A stretch of 43,009 bases of DNA from Methylobacterium sp. J-088 (GTDB lineage: Bacteria > Pseudomonadota > Alphaproteobacteria > Rhizobiales > Beijerinckiaceae). This document shows, piece after piece, positions 24,267 to 33,528 of the stretch (position 1 is the stretch's first letter; every line of letters starts with the position of its first letter). The stretch is from assembly GCF_022829295.1 (NCBI RefSeq), contig NZ_JAKSYH010000129.1:1-43009 (forward strand), given 5' to 3'. Made by a program: the position numbers and the translations under genes. Below the pieces are notes generated by a model, which was not told the DNA's origin, did not search any database, and worked only from the letters and a program-made list of their open reading frames with translations.

Positions 24267-25451
24267 TTAAGTCCGGCCGTTCCGCAAGCCGACTGCGAGA
24301 GGCAGGGCTAGCGCGCAGAGGCCGGCCATGACCCAGAACGCACCCGCGCCGAGGCGACCGTACAGCAAGCCCCCGAGACTGGTCAGGACAGCCGAGGCCA
24401 CGCCGAGACCGAGCGTGCCGTAGAGGGTCTGCGCGGTGGCGGCGAGGCGCTCCGGCACGACCGAGGCGATCAGGCGCATGTTGGCGAGATGCAGCAGAGC
24501 GAAGGTCAGACCGTGCGTGAGTTGGACGATGGCTAGAACCGGGACCGAGGCCGTCGAGGCGAGAACCGTCCAGCGTAGCGCGCCCACCCCAGCCGCCAGC
24601 ATCGCGGCCTGGGCGGTGGTGAGGCGCGACAGCAACCACGGACCAGCGAGCACGAAAACGAAGACTTCGGAGGTGACACTCTCCGACCACAGCAGGCTGA
24701 TCGTGCTCGGACTGATGCCGGCTTCGCGCCAGAGGATTACCGCGAAGCCGTCGTTGAGCGCGTGGCTGCCGATGACCAGCGCCGCCACGACGAGCATCCG
24801 GCGGAACGGCCCCAGGGCGAGAAGCGCGCGTATGCCGCCGAGGCCGAGGCTTGCCTGCTGCTCCCGCGGATGGGCAGCCGGAACGCGGCTCGTCGCGACT
24901 GCCATAGCGAGGAACAGGACGCCACTGGACACAATAATGCTGGCTAGGCCAGCTCGGGCGACGAGCAAACCTGAGGCCAGGGTTCCGAGCACGAACGCTG
25001 CCGAACCGGCACCCCGAACCCAGCCATACGAGAAGGTGCCCTCCCGCTCAGCGGCGGTGAGCGCGAGCGCGTCGGACAGCGGCGCCAGGGCTGCGATGGC
25101 GCTCGCATGCAGCACGCTGACCAGCATCAGTGGCCAGAAGCCGTACCCAGCGAGGTAGGCGAAGGAGATCACCCCAGCAGCGGCGGCGGCGAAGCCAAGG
25201 ACGGCCCTGGTCGCGTCGTAGCGGTCAGCGAGATGACCTGCGACCGGGCCCGCGGCGAGTCGCATGAGCGTCCCCGCGGCGAGCACGGCACCGATCTCGC
25301 CCGCGCTCAGGCCTCGCTCGCCGAGGAAGCTCGGCAGGAAAGGTGATTCCGTCCCGTAGGCGGCGTAGAGCGAGCCTTGAAGGAGCACGAAGGCCGGGAA
25401 GGAGCCTGTCAAGACGCTGGACCAAAACTTCGCTCCCGTTCGCGCATCCAT
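24267..25451 (-). CDS. MFS transporter (HcaT/MFS_1-like)
   Basis: A 394-residue major facilitator protein with twelve predicted membrane helices. The loop motif GPVAGHLADRYDATR (about 68-82) after helix 2 is the MFS signature A. The overall pattern resembles the phenylpropionate/LacY-like MFS_1 group (YAAYGTESPFLPSFLGERGLS near the start). The substrate is unknown. It starts 18 bases after the stop of the other MFS gene on the same strand, so the two are probably co-transcribed. Confidence 0.8.
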   Translation of the reverse strand: MDARTGAKFWSSVLTGSFPAFVLLQGSLYAAYGTESPFLPSFLGERGLSAGEIGAVLAAGTLMRLAAGPVAGHLADRYDATRAVLGFAAAAAGVISFAYLAGYGFWPLMLVSVLHASAIAALAPLSDALALTAAEREGTFSYGWVRGAGSAAFVLGTLASGLLVARAGLASIIVSSGVLFLAMAVATSRVPAAHPREQQASLGLGGIRALLALGPFRRMLVVAALVIGSHALNDGFAVILWREAGISPSTISLLWSESVTSEVFVFVLAGPWLLSRLTTAQAAMLAAGVGALRWTVLASTASVPVLAIVQLTHGLTFALLHLANMRLIASVVPERLAATAQTLYGTLGLGVASAVLTSLGGLLYGRLGAGAFWVMAGLCALALPLAVGLRNGRT

Positions 25452-25469
25452 GTTGCAGCCTCCGAAGCG

Positions 25470-26675
25470 TCACGCCGGCTTGGCAGACACCTCATCAGTT
25501 TGCCCTGAGGGAGCGCTCGTGCCCAGGCGGCGGCCTATCGTCCACACGACCAAGCCGATGCCCGCGACACCGGCCAAGGCGAAGAATGAGGCCGAAAAAC
25601 CGAGGTACTGAGCGACGAGCCCGGCGAGTAACGGGCTCACGGTTGCGCCCGCACCGTAGGCTGTCATGACGCCGCCGAGCCCGGCTGTAGCGTGACCGGA
25701 GCCCTCCATCATCTCGGCCACGAGAGCCGGGATAGCGACGCCGCCCAGGCCCATCGCCAAGCCTTCCAGCACCTGCACCGGGATAACCAGCAGCCAAGAG
25801 GTGGCGAACGCCGCGAGGATGCCTCGAACCACGACGAGACCGAGGGCGATGGTGAGTACGTCGGCATGCCCACGCCCCTTCGCGACGCGCGCGGCGAGCA
25901 GCGCAGCCCCAACCATCGTGGCCTGCGAGACCACGGTCATCACGCCGGTGGTCAGGCTCGGATCGGCGCCCGCCGCGGTGCGTGCCTGCGCCAAGAACGG
26001 CAACATGGCGCCGTTGGCGGTCTGATAGGCGAACACGGTGGCCGCCAGGATCAGGAGCGGCTTCGTCTCGAAAAGCACGCGCAGCGTCGAGCGCTCGTCC
26101 TGCTCACCGCCGCGCGCCGTGCCATGATCGATGCTGCTCTCGTCTACGGTCAGCAGCACCCCACACGAGGCGACCGCCATAACCACAATGGCGATGGAGA
26201 CGTAGCTGAGCCCAAGCGTGTAGCCGAGCACCCCCGACAATGCGGCGTTCGCGGCGTTGCCGGCGTGGTTGTACGCTTCGTTGCGTGAGACCCGGTGGCC
26301 GTAGGCTTTCTGTCCGACGATGCCGAGCGTGACCGCCGCGACGAGGGGCGCGATGCTGGTGTCGGCGACGCCGATGACCAACTGCGACAGGCCGATCAGC
26401 CATAGGCTGCCAGTGGCGATCAGAGCGACGGCGCCCAGGGCGATGGCGAGGACGGCGACTGCAAGGGCCGCCCGCTTGTACGTGGTCCGATCGATCAGCG
26501 CCCCGACCGGCGTCGTTGCGAGTAGGCCCGCGAAGCCGGCGAGACCCATGGCGAAGCCGGTGGCCGCGGGATCGAAGCCCTGCTTCTGCAGATACACTCC
26601 AAGGAAGGGGCCGAAGCCCTCTCGTGCGCCGGCCAGGGCGAAGTTCAGAGCACCGAGGCTGAAAGCTGGCTGCAT
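25470..26675 (-). CDS. MFS transporter
   Basis: A 401-residue major facilitator protein with twelve helices. Signature A is present as PVGALIDRTTYKRAAL (about 55-70). The start at 26675 (MQPAFSLGALNFAL) places the first helix at the expected position. An ATG at 26771 has a better ribosome-like sequence (ggaag) and would add 32 residues, so it remains possible. The substrate is not recognisable. It is divergent from the glycosyltransferase operon beginning at 26795, so promoters for both lie in a short spacer. Confidence 0.8.
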   Translation of the reverse strand: MQPAFSLGALNFALAGAREGFGPFLGVYLQKQGFDPAATGFAMGLAGFAGLLATTPVGALIDRTTYKRAALAVAVLAIALGAVALIATGSLWLIGLSQLVIGVADTSIAPLVAAVTLGIVGQKAYGHRVSRNEAYNHAGNAANAALSGVLGYTLGLSYVSIAIVVMAVASCGVLLTVDESSIDHGTARGGEQDERSTLRVLFETKPLLILAATVFAYQTANGAMLPFLAQARTAAGADPSLTTGVMTVVSQATMVGAALLAARVAKGRGHADVLTIALGLVVVRGILAAFATSWLLVIPVQVLEGLAMGLGGVAIPALVAEMMEGSGHATAGLGGVMTAYGAGATVSPLLAGLVAQYLGFSASFFALAGVAGIGLVVWTIGRRLGTSAPSGQTDEVSAKPA

Positions 26676-26794
26676 GTGGTCCGTATCAGGTGCGGCAACG
26701 TCGCCGGATGAAAACTGGCTCGGCCCCCGAACAGGAGTGCCGCGCGGCAGGTTTGCGTGGTGCCGGTGCATAACCCGGCTTCCCGGAGATATTC

Positions 26795-28003
26795 GTGCTG
26801 ACCGAGCAAGAAGTTGTGGCGTCACTTGCCGATCAAGGAATGCCGAACCAGACCCTGCGAGCGGTGGTCGCTGTTCCGGTCTTCAATGAAGCCGAACGCA
26901 TCGAACATTGCCTGCGTGCGCTCGACAGGCAGGAAGATCTTGGGGGAAGCGGGCTTGGTGTCCTGCTGTTCCTGAACAACTGCACGGATGGCACCGCCCA
27001 TGTGGTCGCAGCCCTGCGCACGTCTCTGCGTCGCTCGGTTCGGGTGATCGAGCGAGCGTATGCCGAGGCGAACGCGGGATGGGCACGGAGGGAGGCCATG
27101 GAGGCCGCAGCCGCGTGGTTGGAGGAGAGCGATACGTCGGACGGCGTCATCCTCACGACCGACGCGGATAGTCGAGTCCCGAACGATTGGGTCGCACGCA
27201 ACCTCGCCGCCATCACGGAGGGTGTCGATGCGGTGGCCGGCCGGATCGCCCTCGACGAGGCGGATGCCGCGCGCCTGCCCGCATCCTTGCACGCGCGCGG
27301 TGCGCTGGAGGGCGCCTACGAGGCGCTGCTCACGGAGCTCGAAGCACGGATCAATCCGGTTGCGCACGATCCCTGGCCGCGGCACTGGACGACCTCGGGG
27401 GCGACACTCGCGGTCCGGCTCGCCACCTACCGGCAGGTCGGCGGCATGCCACCGCTCGCGGTCGGCGAGGACAAGGCCTTCGTGTCATCGCTACTGTCGA
27501 GCGACGCGCGGGTCCGGCACGACCCGGACATCCTCGTCGTCACCTCCGGCCGGCTCGACGGGCGCGCGCCGGGCGGGGCCGCGGACACGATGAAGCTGCG
27601 CTGCCAGGTGCCGGAGAGCCCGTGTGACCCGCGTCTAGAGCCGGTGCCGCGGGCCCTGTTCCGGTTCGCCTTGCGACGGAGGATGAAAGAGTTACAGTCC
27701 TCGGGACGCCTCGGTCGCAAGGCGCCCTGGGCTCCGTTGCTGGGCATCGGGACGGAGGCGGCCCGAAGAATAGCGAACCTCCCCACGTTTGGGGCCATGC
27801 TCGCCGCGACGGAGGCAGCGAGCCCCATGCTTCGGTATCGCCCGCTGCGGCCTGCCGAACTTCCTCGACAGATCCTACACGCCCGCGCTGCCCTGAGCTT
27901 GCTCCGCTTAACGAGCCGGGTCCGCGGCCGCTCCAGTAGGCCTAAAGTCGTTGCGGTGGAGAGTGCCTCGCAAACGTCTGCGGAACAGACCGGCCATGCC
28001 TGA
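26795..28003 (+). CDS. Family 2 glycosyltransferase
   Basis: A 402-residue GT-A glycosyltransferase. The catalytic domain begins VVAVPVFNEAERIEHCLRAL (about 29-48). Further features are LFLNNCTDGT, the metal-binding LTTDADSRVPNDW (about 119-131) and the acceptor-side VGEDKAFVSSL (about 226-236). A basic C-terminal tail of about 130 residues has no membrane helix. The GTG start has GGAG six bases upstream. It overlaps the LigD-type gene by 8 bases and heads an operon with an acyl-CoA dehydrogenase-like protein and a NodS-like methyltransferase. Such a set suggests an acylated, methylated glycan or lipid. The product is unknown. Confidence 0.8.
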   Translation: MLTEQEVVASLADQGMPNQTLRAVVAVPVFNEAERIEHCLRALDRQEDLGGSGLGVLLFLNNCTDGTAHVVAALRTSLRRSVRVIERAYAEANAGWARREAMEAAAAWLEESDTSDGVILTTDADSRVPNDWVARNLAAITEGVDAVAGRIALDEADAARLPASLHARGALEGAYEALLTELEARINPVAHDPWPRHWTTSGATLAVRLATYRQVGGMPPLAVGEDKAFVSSLLSSDARVRHDPDILVVTSGRLDGRAPGGAADTMKLRCQVPESPCDPRLEPVPRALFRFALRRRMKELQSSGRLGRKAPWAPLLGIGTEAARRIANLPTFGAMLAATEAASPMLRYRPLRPAELPRQILHARAALSLLRLTSRVRGRSSRPKVVAVESASQTSAEQTGHA

Positions 28004-28499
28004 GCCCCTGGCCTACCGCGTCCAGAAGCACGCCGCGCGCAGCCTGCACTACGACTTCCGGCTGGAGCTCGGCGGCGTCCTCAAAAGTTGGGCGGTCACG
28101 CGTGGTCCGAGCCTCGTCGCGGGCGAGCGCCGCCTGGCCGTCGAGGTCGACGACCACGGCCTGGACTACGCTGATCACGAGGGCGTGATCGCGCCGGGTA
28201 GCTACGGGGCGGGCGTCGTGCTGCTTTGGGACCGCGGCACTTGGGAGCCGGACGGCGACCCGGTCCCGGCGCTCGCGGCGGGGTCGCTGGCGTTCACGCT
28301 GCTCGGCGAGAAGCTAACGGGGCGGTGGCGCCTCACGCGCATGAAACCGCGACCCCGTGAGCGGCATGTCTCCTGGCTTCTGCTCAAGTCGCGCGACGAG
28401 ATCGCACGCAAGCCGGGCGAGCCGGACATTTTGGAGGCGCAACCGCGTTCGGTCCTGACAGGCCGCACGGTCGAAGAGATCGCCGCCGCGGCGGCCTGA
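27996..28499 (+). CDS. LigD-type 3'-phosphoesterase (stand-alone PE domain)
   Basis: A 167-residue protein consisting only of the 3'-phosphoesterase domain found at the N-terminus of bacterial LigD. H12, H18, D20, R22, H54 and Y58 correspond, at a constant offset of 30, to the active-site residues H42, H48, D50, R52, H84 and Y88 of Pseudomonas LigD. Further family blocks are VLKSWAVTRGPSL and GVIAPGSYGAGVVLLWDRGTWEP. The enzyme trims 3' ribonucleosides and 3'-phosphates at DNA ends in non-homologous end joining. No Ku, ligase or polymerase domain gene is nearby. It overlaps the glycosyltransferase gene, an unexpected partner for a repair enzyme. Confidence 0.9.
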   Translation: MPEPLAYRVQKHAARSLHYDFRLELGGVLKSWAVTRGPSLVAGERRLAVEVDDHGLDYADHEGVIAPGSYGAGVVLLWDRGTWEPDGDPVPALAAGSLAFTLLGEKLTGRWRLTRMKPRPRERHVSWLLLKSRDEIARKPGEPDILEAQPRSVLTGRTVEEIAAAAA

Positions 28500-28513
28500 T
28501 GGGAGCAAGGCGC

Positions 28514-29656
28514 ATGGACCAGAGGACCCCGCCCGACCTGGCGTACGACGCACTGGCGGCCGCGCGGCAGGCGGCGCTTACGGCCGCTCGCCGTGCCAGC
28601 GAACAGGACCGCGACGACGGCTTCCCCGCGGAGGACGTCGCCGACCTCGGCCGCCTCGGCCTGCTCGCTGCGCCCATTCCTGCTGACGAGGGCGGCGTCG
28701 GCCTCGGTGAGGAGCCGGATGCGTGCGGCCTCGCGGCGGTGCTGCGCCTCGTCGGGTACGGGAGCCTCGCGCTCGGGCGCATCTACGAAGGCCACGTCAA
28801 TGCGCTCCAACTCGTCGCCCGGTACGGTACACTCTCGCAGCGGGCGCGCTTGTTCGCGGATGCGCGCGACGGACACCTGTTCGGGGTCTGGAATACCGAC
28901 CCGCCCGGTGACTGTCTGATGCTCGGGGATGACCGCCGGCTCCGCGGCGTGAAGTCCTTCGCGTCGGGTGCTGGCTTCGTCACGCGGGCCCTGGTGACGG
29001 TCAAGCGCGAGCCGGGTGCCGCCCCGCTGATGCTGGTCGTGCCGCTGGAACCTGGCAGCCGCGCCGACCTTTCGGGATGGCGTGCCCACGGTATGCGCGC
29101 GTCAGCAACTGGCACCGTCGACTTCGAGGACATCGCCGTCACTGAGGACGAGATCCTGGGCGGATGGGACGACTACCACCGCCAGCCGGTCTTCTCGGGC
29201 GGCGCTTGGCGGTTCGCCGCCGTGCAGCTCGGCGGCATTGAGGCCGTGTTCGACGCATGGCGTCACCACCTAGCGCGGCTCGAACGGGGAGCCGACCCTC
29301 ACCAACTCGCGCGCCTCGGCGAGGGCGCCATCGCGGTCGAGGGCGCCCGGCAGTGGGTCGAGCGTGCCGCCCGAATTGTCGCCGAGGACGATCTCGCCCC
29401 CGAACGCATCGTCGCCTTCGTCAACCTGGCTCGACTCGCGGTGGAGAAGGCCGGCCTCGATGTGCTTCAACTCGCTCAGCGTTCCGTCGGCCTGCAGGGC
29501 TTCCTGCGCGAACATCCTCTGGAACGGCTCTCGCGGGACCTCGCCACGTACCTACGCCAGCCCGCTCCGGACCGGGCCCTCACCACGGCGGCGGCCGAGA
29601 TATTGGCCATCGGCGGGTTGGCCGGTGATGTGTTCACACCGGGAGGCATCCTTTGA
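28514..29656 (+). CDS. Acyl-CoA dehydrogenase-like flavoprotein
   Basis: A 380-residue acyl-CoA dehydrogenase-fold protein. The N-terminal helical domain (LGRLGLLAAPIPADEGGVGLG, about 46-66), the beta domain (about 120-220, with KSFASGAGFVTRALV) and the C-terminal helices are all recognisable. The usual catalytic glutamate context could not be confirmed by eye, so it may act on an unusual substrate. The ATG at 28514 was preferred because GGAGCAAGG lies just upstream; an ATG at 28499 overlaps the previous stop. It ends in TTGA, overlapping the next gene's TTG start. Similar proteins often sit beside a PIG-L deacetylase and a NodS methyltransferase in alphaproteobacteria; the deacetylase is absent here. 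Confidence 0.75.
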   Translation: MDQRTPPDLAYDALAAARQAALTAARRASEQDRDDGFPAEDVADLGRLGLLAAPIPADEGGVGLGEEPDACGLAAVLRLVGYGSLALGRIYEGHVNALQLVARYGTLSQRARLFADARDGHLFGVWNTDPPGDCLMLGDDRRLRGVKSFASGAGFVTRALVTVKREPGAAPLMLVVPLEPGSRADLSGWRAHGMRASATGTVDFEDIAVTEDEILGGWDDYHRQPVFSGGAWRFAAVQLGGIEAVFDAWRHHLARLERGADPHQLARLGEGAIAVEGARQWVERAARIVAEDDLAPERIVAFVNLARLAVEKAGLDVLQLAQRSVGLQGFLREHPLERLSRDLATYLRQPAPDRALTTAAAEILAIGGLAGDVFTPGGIL

Positions 29657-30249
29657 CGCGACATGCCGGCACCTTGCCGCCGAGCTACTTTGACAAGCTC
29701 TACGCCGCCGACCTGGACCCCTGGCAGTTCGAGACGAGCGACTACGAGCGCGGGAAGTACGCCGCGACGCTCGCTGCCCTGCCGCGGGTTCGGTACGCCC
29801 GCGTCCTCGAGGTGGGCTGCTCCATCGGCGTGCTCACGCGGCAGCTCGCCGAACGCTGCGACGCGCTCGTCAGCCTCGACCTCGCTGAGCGAGCGCTGGA
29901 TCGGGCACGCGCCCGTTGCCGGGATCTCGCGCATGTCGACCTCAGGCTCGCGCAAGTCCCGAACGATTGGCCCGAGGGCAGCTTCGACCTGATCCTGCTG
30001 TCGGAAGTCGTCTACTATCTCGATGCCGATGATGTGGAGCGCCTCGTCGAGCGAGTGCGTGGTGCCCTCGCGGCGAGTGGCGACGTCGGGCTGGTGCACT
30101 GGACGGGCGAGACGCATTACCCCCTCACCGGCGACGCAGCGGCCGAGCAGTTCATCGACCGCGGCAGCACGTTCTTGCGCGTCCATAGTCAAGCCCGGAC
30201 CGACAAGTATCGGCTCGACGTGCTGAGGGCGCGCGAAGCTCAACCATAA
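29653..30249 (+). CDS. NodS-like SAM-dependent methyltransferase
   Basis: A 198-residue class I methyltransferase. The N-terminal YFDKLYAADLDPWQFETSDYE is typical of the NodS-like group. SAM motif I is VLEVGCSIGVLTRQLA (about 51-66), and FDLILLSEVVYYLD (about 112-125) forms motif IV. NodS N-methylates a deacetylated chitin oligomer; the substrate here is not known. The TTG start at 29653 overlaps the previous stop as TTGA and has GGAGG at a good distance upstream. It is the last gene of the four-gene operon. Confidence 0.8.
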   Translation: MTRHAGTLPPSYFDKLYAADLDPWQFETSDYERGKYAATLAALPRVRYARVLEVGCSIGVLTRQLAERCDALVSLDLAERALDRARARCRDLAHVDLRLAQVPNDWPEGSFDLILLSEVVYYLDADDVERLVERVRGALAASGDVGLVHWTGETHYPLTGDAAAEQFIDRGSTFLRVHSQARTDKYRLDVLRAREAQP

Positions 30250-30541
30250 GCGACCCGGTGCCGTCGCCGAGATCGTAAGCTTGTGACGCGAAATGGGGCC
30301 GCGCCTCGGTATGGGGTTCGACCACCCCGGTTGCACGTCGCCGACCAAGATGCTCCGCTTTGACGGCAGAGCGAGCAACCCGGCGTCGGACCTCAGACGT
30401 CAGGCGGCTGGGGATCAGCAGGAGCTTGTTCGCGATTCTTCTGCCCTCCATGTCGGCGTGCGTCGGCGCGGCTTCGACCAGGGGATAGCGGCCCCCGACC
30501 GTCACCGGGGCCTTCCTCGTGATCAGCCGGGCAGAACACTT

Positions 30542-30736
30542 GTGCAGGAGCCGGGGGGTGTAGACGGCTTCGACCTTACGTGCCAAACAGCCGAGCGCTG
30601 GCCGCACGTCGCGGTCGTGGTCGCTTCGGGTCAGGTCGAGCACCAACCGGGCGATCGGCCTGGGAGCGCTACGTTCATCGGTAAACCGTTCAGTGCCAAG
30701 ATCGTCCGGCACTATTTGCGTGAAACGATGCCGGAG
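30542..30736 (+). pseudogene. Response-regulator remnant (C-terminal half of a receiver domain)
   Basis: About 65 codons resemble the second half of a receiver domain: PGGVDGFDL, then RWPHVAVVVASGQ, and the lysine-bearing FIGKPFSAKIVRHYLRE. The reading ends exactly at the left end of the ISL3 element. The N-terminal half is not recognisable upstream in any frame, and the rest of 30250-30541 shows no known gene. It is a double casualty of decay and insertion. Confidence 0.6.
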
Positions 30737-30737
30737 A

Positions 30738-30765
30738 TTCATCGCCGAGTTTCGTGGATCAGGCT
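30738..30765 (+). repeat. ISL3 left terminal inverted repeat
   Basis: These 28 bases are identical to the reverse complement of 32453-32480. Confidence 0.9.
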
Positions 30766-30815
30766 TTGTGAGAATGCCCTCTGGTCGAAGGTGGGAGTGA
30801 ATCGCAGATCTTGGC

Positions 30816-32459
30816 ATGAGCCTGTTCTGCGATCTTCCCGGCTGCCGCATGCTCGACGTGACGCGGCTTGACCCCGGTCATCTTTGCATCGTCGCTGAAG
30901 GTCGGCGTGATCACGCCTGCAGCCCGACCTGCCGCACGTCCAAGTCCGCTGTCCATAGTCGATACCAGCGACGGCCTGCCGATCTACCGGCAAATGAAAA
31001 GATCGTTCGGCTACGGCTCACGATCCGACGCTTCTATTGCCATCACTCTGGCTGTCGACGACTGACCTTCGCCGAGCGGTTTCCGCATCTGCTGCGGCGC
31101 TACGCCCATCGCACGCACCGCCTCACAACGGCGCAAGCGCGAACAGGGCATGTGCTTGGTGGACAGCCTGCGGCCAGGCTTTTGTCGCATCTGTCCATGC
31201 CGTCGAGTGCCACCACCGTGTTGCGGACCATCCGTGCGTTGCCGTTACCGAGCGGACCTGCACCGCACATTATTGGCGTAGACGATTGGGCGAAGCGTAA
31301 GGGCCGGACCTACGGAACGGTCGTGGTGGATCTTGAACGCCGTCGCCCGATCGATTTGCTGCCGGATCGTTCGGCCGGAACGCTTGCCGCATGGCTGCGA
31401 CGCGAGGCACAGATCCGGGTCGTAGCGCGGGACCGCTCGACCGAGTATGCACGTGGCACCGCGATGGGAGCACCCGATGCCCTTCAGGTTGCCGATCGTT
31501 GGCATCTGCTTCTCAACACGTGGCAGATGATCGAACGCTGGCTTGCTCGGGTTCATCCACGCCTCAAGCAACTGCCGTCACCAGCACCGACGGCTGCATC
31601 GAGCCGCCGTACCAAGGCGTTTCCGCGAGCGCCTGCCGAGGCGCTCACGCGGGCTGCGGCGTTTGCACGATGGGAGATCCTCTATGACGATGTCCGCCGT
31701 CGTTGCGCAGCGGGACACTCACTCTGTCGCATCAATCGCGAAACGGGTCTCGCCCGCGCCACGGTCCGCAAGTACGCCTTCGCCGAACGCTTCCCAAGGC
31801 ATGGCCTACGAGGACCAGGGTCGAGCATTCTCGATCCACACCTCGATCACCTGAAAGCCCGCTTAAACAAAGGCTGCGAAAACGCCATGCAGCTGTGGCG
31901 CGAGCTTCGGGATTTGGGGTTCTCCGGCACCCCGAAACAGGTTTGCCGCTGGCTCCAGGAACGACGCGCGCGTCCGGTGAAAACGACAGCTCGGCAACGG
32001 CCGACATCGCCATCCGCGGCGCCGTCGAAAGCGTCCCCACTACCTTCGCCCAAGCACCTGTTGTGGCTGCTCCTGCAGGAACCCCATGCTCTCAACGTCG
32101 AGGCAGCCGCGACAGTGACGCGGGTTCTTCAAGACGACGAAGCTGCCAGGGTCGTGGATCTTACTCGCCAGTTCTGCAGCCTTGTCCGCGGCCGATGCGA
32201 CATCCGACACGCAAGGGCCGAGACTGCAGCCGCCTTCGATCACTGGCTCGATAAGGCGAAGCGATGCGGGACACGCGTCGTCGAGAGTTTTGCCGACAGC
32301 CTCGATCAGGATCGCGCCGCGGTTCACGCTGCGTTGCAATCGCCTTGGAGCGGCGGACAAGCTGAAGGGCAGATCAACCGTCTCAAACTGCTGAAACGGT
32401 CCATGTATGGTCGAGCAAAGCTCGACCTCCTTCGTCGTCGCTTCTTGATCACAGCCTGA
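30816..32459 (+). CDS. ISL3-family transposase
   Basis: A 547-residue DDE transposase. An N-terminal zinc-ribbon region has several Cys/His pairs (CRTSKSAVHSRYQRR, RRFYCHHSGCRRLTFAERF). It is followed by the core IIGVDDWAKRKGRTYGTVVV with the first catalytic Asp, the second Asp in LQVADRWHLLLN, and the C-terminal catalytic Glu region QAEGQINRLKLLKRSMYGRA. The length is typical for the family. The frame is intact and runs into the right inverted repeat, so the element may still be active. Confidence 0.9.
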   Translation: MSLFCDLPGCRMLDVTRLDPGHLCIVAEGRRDHACSPTCRTSKSAVHSRYQRRPADLPANEKIVRLRLTIRRFYCHHSGCRRLTFAERFPHLLRRYAHRTHRLTTAQARTGHVLGGQPAARLLSHLSMPSSATTVLRTIRALPLPSGPAPHIIGVDDWAKRKGRTYGTVVVDLERRRPIDLLPDRSAGTLAAWLRREAQIRVVARDRSTEYARGTAMGAPDALQVADRWHLLLNTWQMIERWLARVHPRLKQLPSPAPTAASSRRTKAFPRAPAEALTRAAAFARWEILYDDVRRRCAAGHSLCRINRETGLARATVRKYAFAERFPRHGLRGPGSSILDPHLDHLKARLNKGCENAMQLWRELRDLGFSGTPKQVCRWLQERRARPVKTTARQRPTSPSAAPSKASPLPSPKHLLWLLLQEPHALNVEAAATVTRVLQDDEAARVVDLTRQFCSLVRGRCDIRHARAETAAAFDHWLDKAKRCGTRVVESFADSLDQDRAAVHAALQSPWSGGQAEGQINRLKLLKRSMYGRAKLDLLRRRFLITA

Positions 32460-32480
32460 TCCACGAAACTCGGCGATGAA
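32453..32480 (-). repeat. ISL3 right terminal inverted repeat
   Basis: This is the exact inverse of the left repeat, and it overlaps the transposase stop. Confidence 0.9.
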
Positions 32481-32568
32481 CCACTGGAATGGTCCGCCCT
32501 GAGGTATGGCCTGCGGGCCAGGGTCACGGGAGCCAACGCCCAGATACCTAAAAGCCACGCAAATAGGC

Positions 32569-32706
32569 TTAGATGCCGTGATCCTCGAACGCCTCGACTC
32601 TGGCCGGGTCGTGGAAGGCCGCATGATAGTCGCGCTTGTCCGGCGCGGGCTCAATGCCTCGGGCGCGAAGAAACCCGCTCACGCATTCGGGGCCGGACCT
32701 TGATGA
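32569..32706 (-). pseudogene. Short 3' gene remnant of unknown family
   Basis: About 45 open codons end in TAA at 32569-32571 and give a protein-like tail (DKRDYHAAFHDPARVEAFED, then HGI). An in-frame stop lies just upstream. I do not recognise it. It lies between the ISL3 element and the transpeptidase gene; the rest of that spacer appears empty. Confidence 0.3.
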
Positions 32707-32798
32707 TCAGGCTGGCCAAGACGCGCGCCGACAAACTTCGCGCGCCCAGGCCGACACATTACCCGCTCCTGCCGACAAACTTCCTGCGCTCGCACAAA

Positions 32799-33359
32799 TC
32801 AGTCGCGTACGACCACTTTGGTGCCGACGCGGACCCGGTCATAGAGATCGACCACATCCTTGTTGGTCATACGGATGCAGCCGGAGGAGACCGCTGCGCC
32901 CATGGTCTCGGGCTCGTTCGAGCCGTGGATCCGGTAGAGCGAGGAGCCGAGATAGAGGGCGCGGGCGCCCAGCGGGTTGTCCTGGCCGCCGGCCATGTAG
33001 CGCGGCAGGTCCGGGCGGCGGGCCAGCATCTGCTGCGGCGGGCGCCAAGCCGGCCATTCCTTCTTCATCGTCACGGTCTTGGTACCGGACCATGAGAAGC
33101 CCTGACGGCCCACGCCGACGCCGTAGCGGATCGCCTCGCTGTTGCCGAGGATGTAATAGAGCCGGCGTTGGCGGGTGGAGATCACGATGGTGCCGGGCTT
33201 CTCGGTGCTGTTCCAGCCGATCGTCTCGCGCGGGATCGCCTGGCTGCGGAAGACGTTCAAGAAATCCGCGAGCGGCCCGCTGTCCATCGGGCCGGCGGAA
33301 GCGGGCGTGCCTCCCAGCAGGGCGCCTGCGAGCGCAAGCATCGCGATCCGTCTCGACAT
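32799..33359 (-). CDS. L,D-transpeptidase (YkuD domain)
   Basis: A 186-residue exported enzyme that cross-links peptidoglycan or anchors proteins to it. A signal peptide (RRIAMLALAGALLGGTPASA) leads to a YkuD domain (about 57-186). The active-site motif has H145 (RIHGSNEPET) and the nucleophile C161 in SSGCIRM. The start at 33359 was preferred over an ATG three codons upstream because AGAGGG lies at a proper distance. It is divergent from the small unknown gene at 33529. Confidence 0.9.
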   Translation of the reverse strand: MSRRIAMLALAGALLGGTPASAGPMDSGPLADFLNVFRSQAIPRETIGWNSTEKPGTIVISTRQRRLYYILGNSEAIRYGVGVGRQGFSWSGTKTVTMKKEWPAWRPPQQMLARRPDLPRYMAGGQDNPLGARALYLGSSLYRIHGSNEPETMGAAVSSGCIRMTNKDVVDLYDRVRVGTKVVVRD

Positions 33360-33528
33360 GGTGTCCATCCCTCTGTGATCGCGGCGCAGGCCTTGGCGGC
33401 GGCCGCTCGGTCATGCGCTGAACCCGCCTCGACTTCGCGGCAAGGTTGAGGCCGGACCGTCAGAGAGGGCGCTTCCGGGCGTAGCCGTTGCGTTCGCGCA
33501 ACAGGGGCCGGTCGGCGCGACGCCATGG

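Larger units (their letters stand above)
30738..32480 (+). mobile_element. Complete ISL3-family insertion sequence
   Basis: The element is bounded by perfect 28-base inverted repeats at 30738-30765 and 32453-32480 (each starting TTCATCGCCGAG from the outside) and encodes one intact transposase. ISL3 elements normally duplicate eight target bases. I could not find an exact duplication next to these ends, so either the exact ends lie a base or two outward, or the flanks have changed. Confidence 0.85.
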
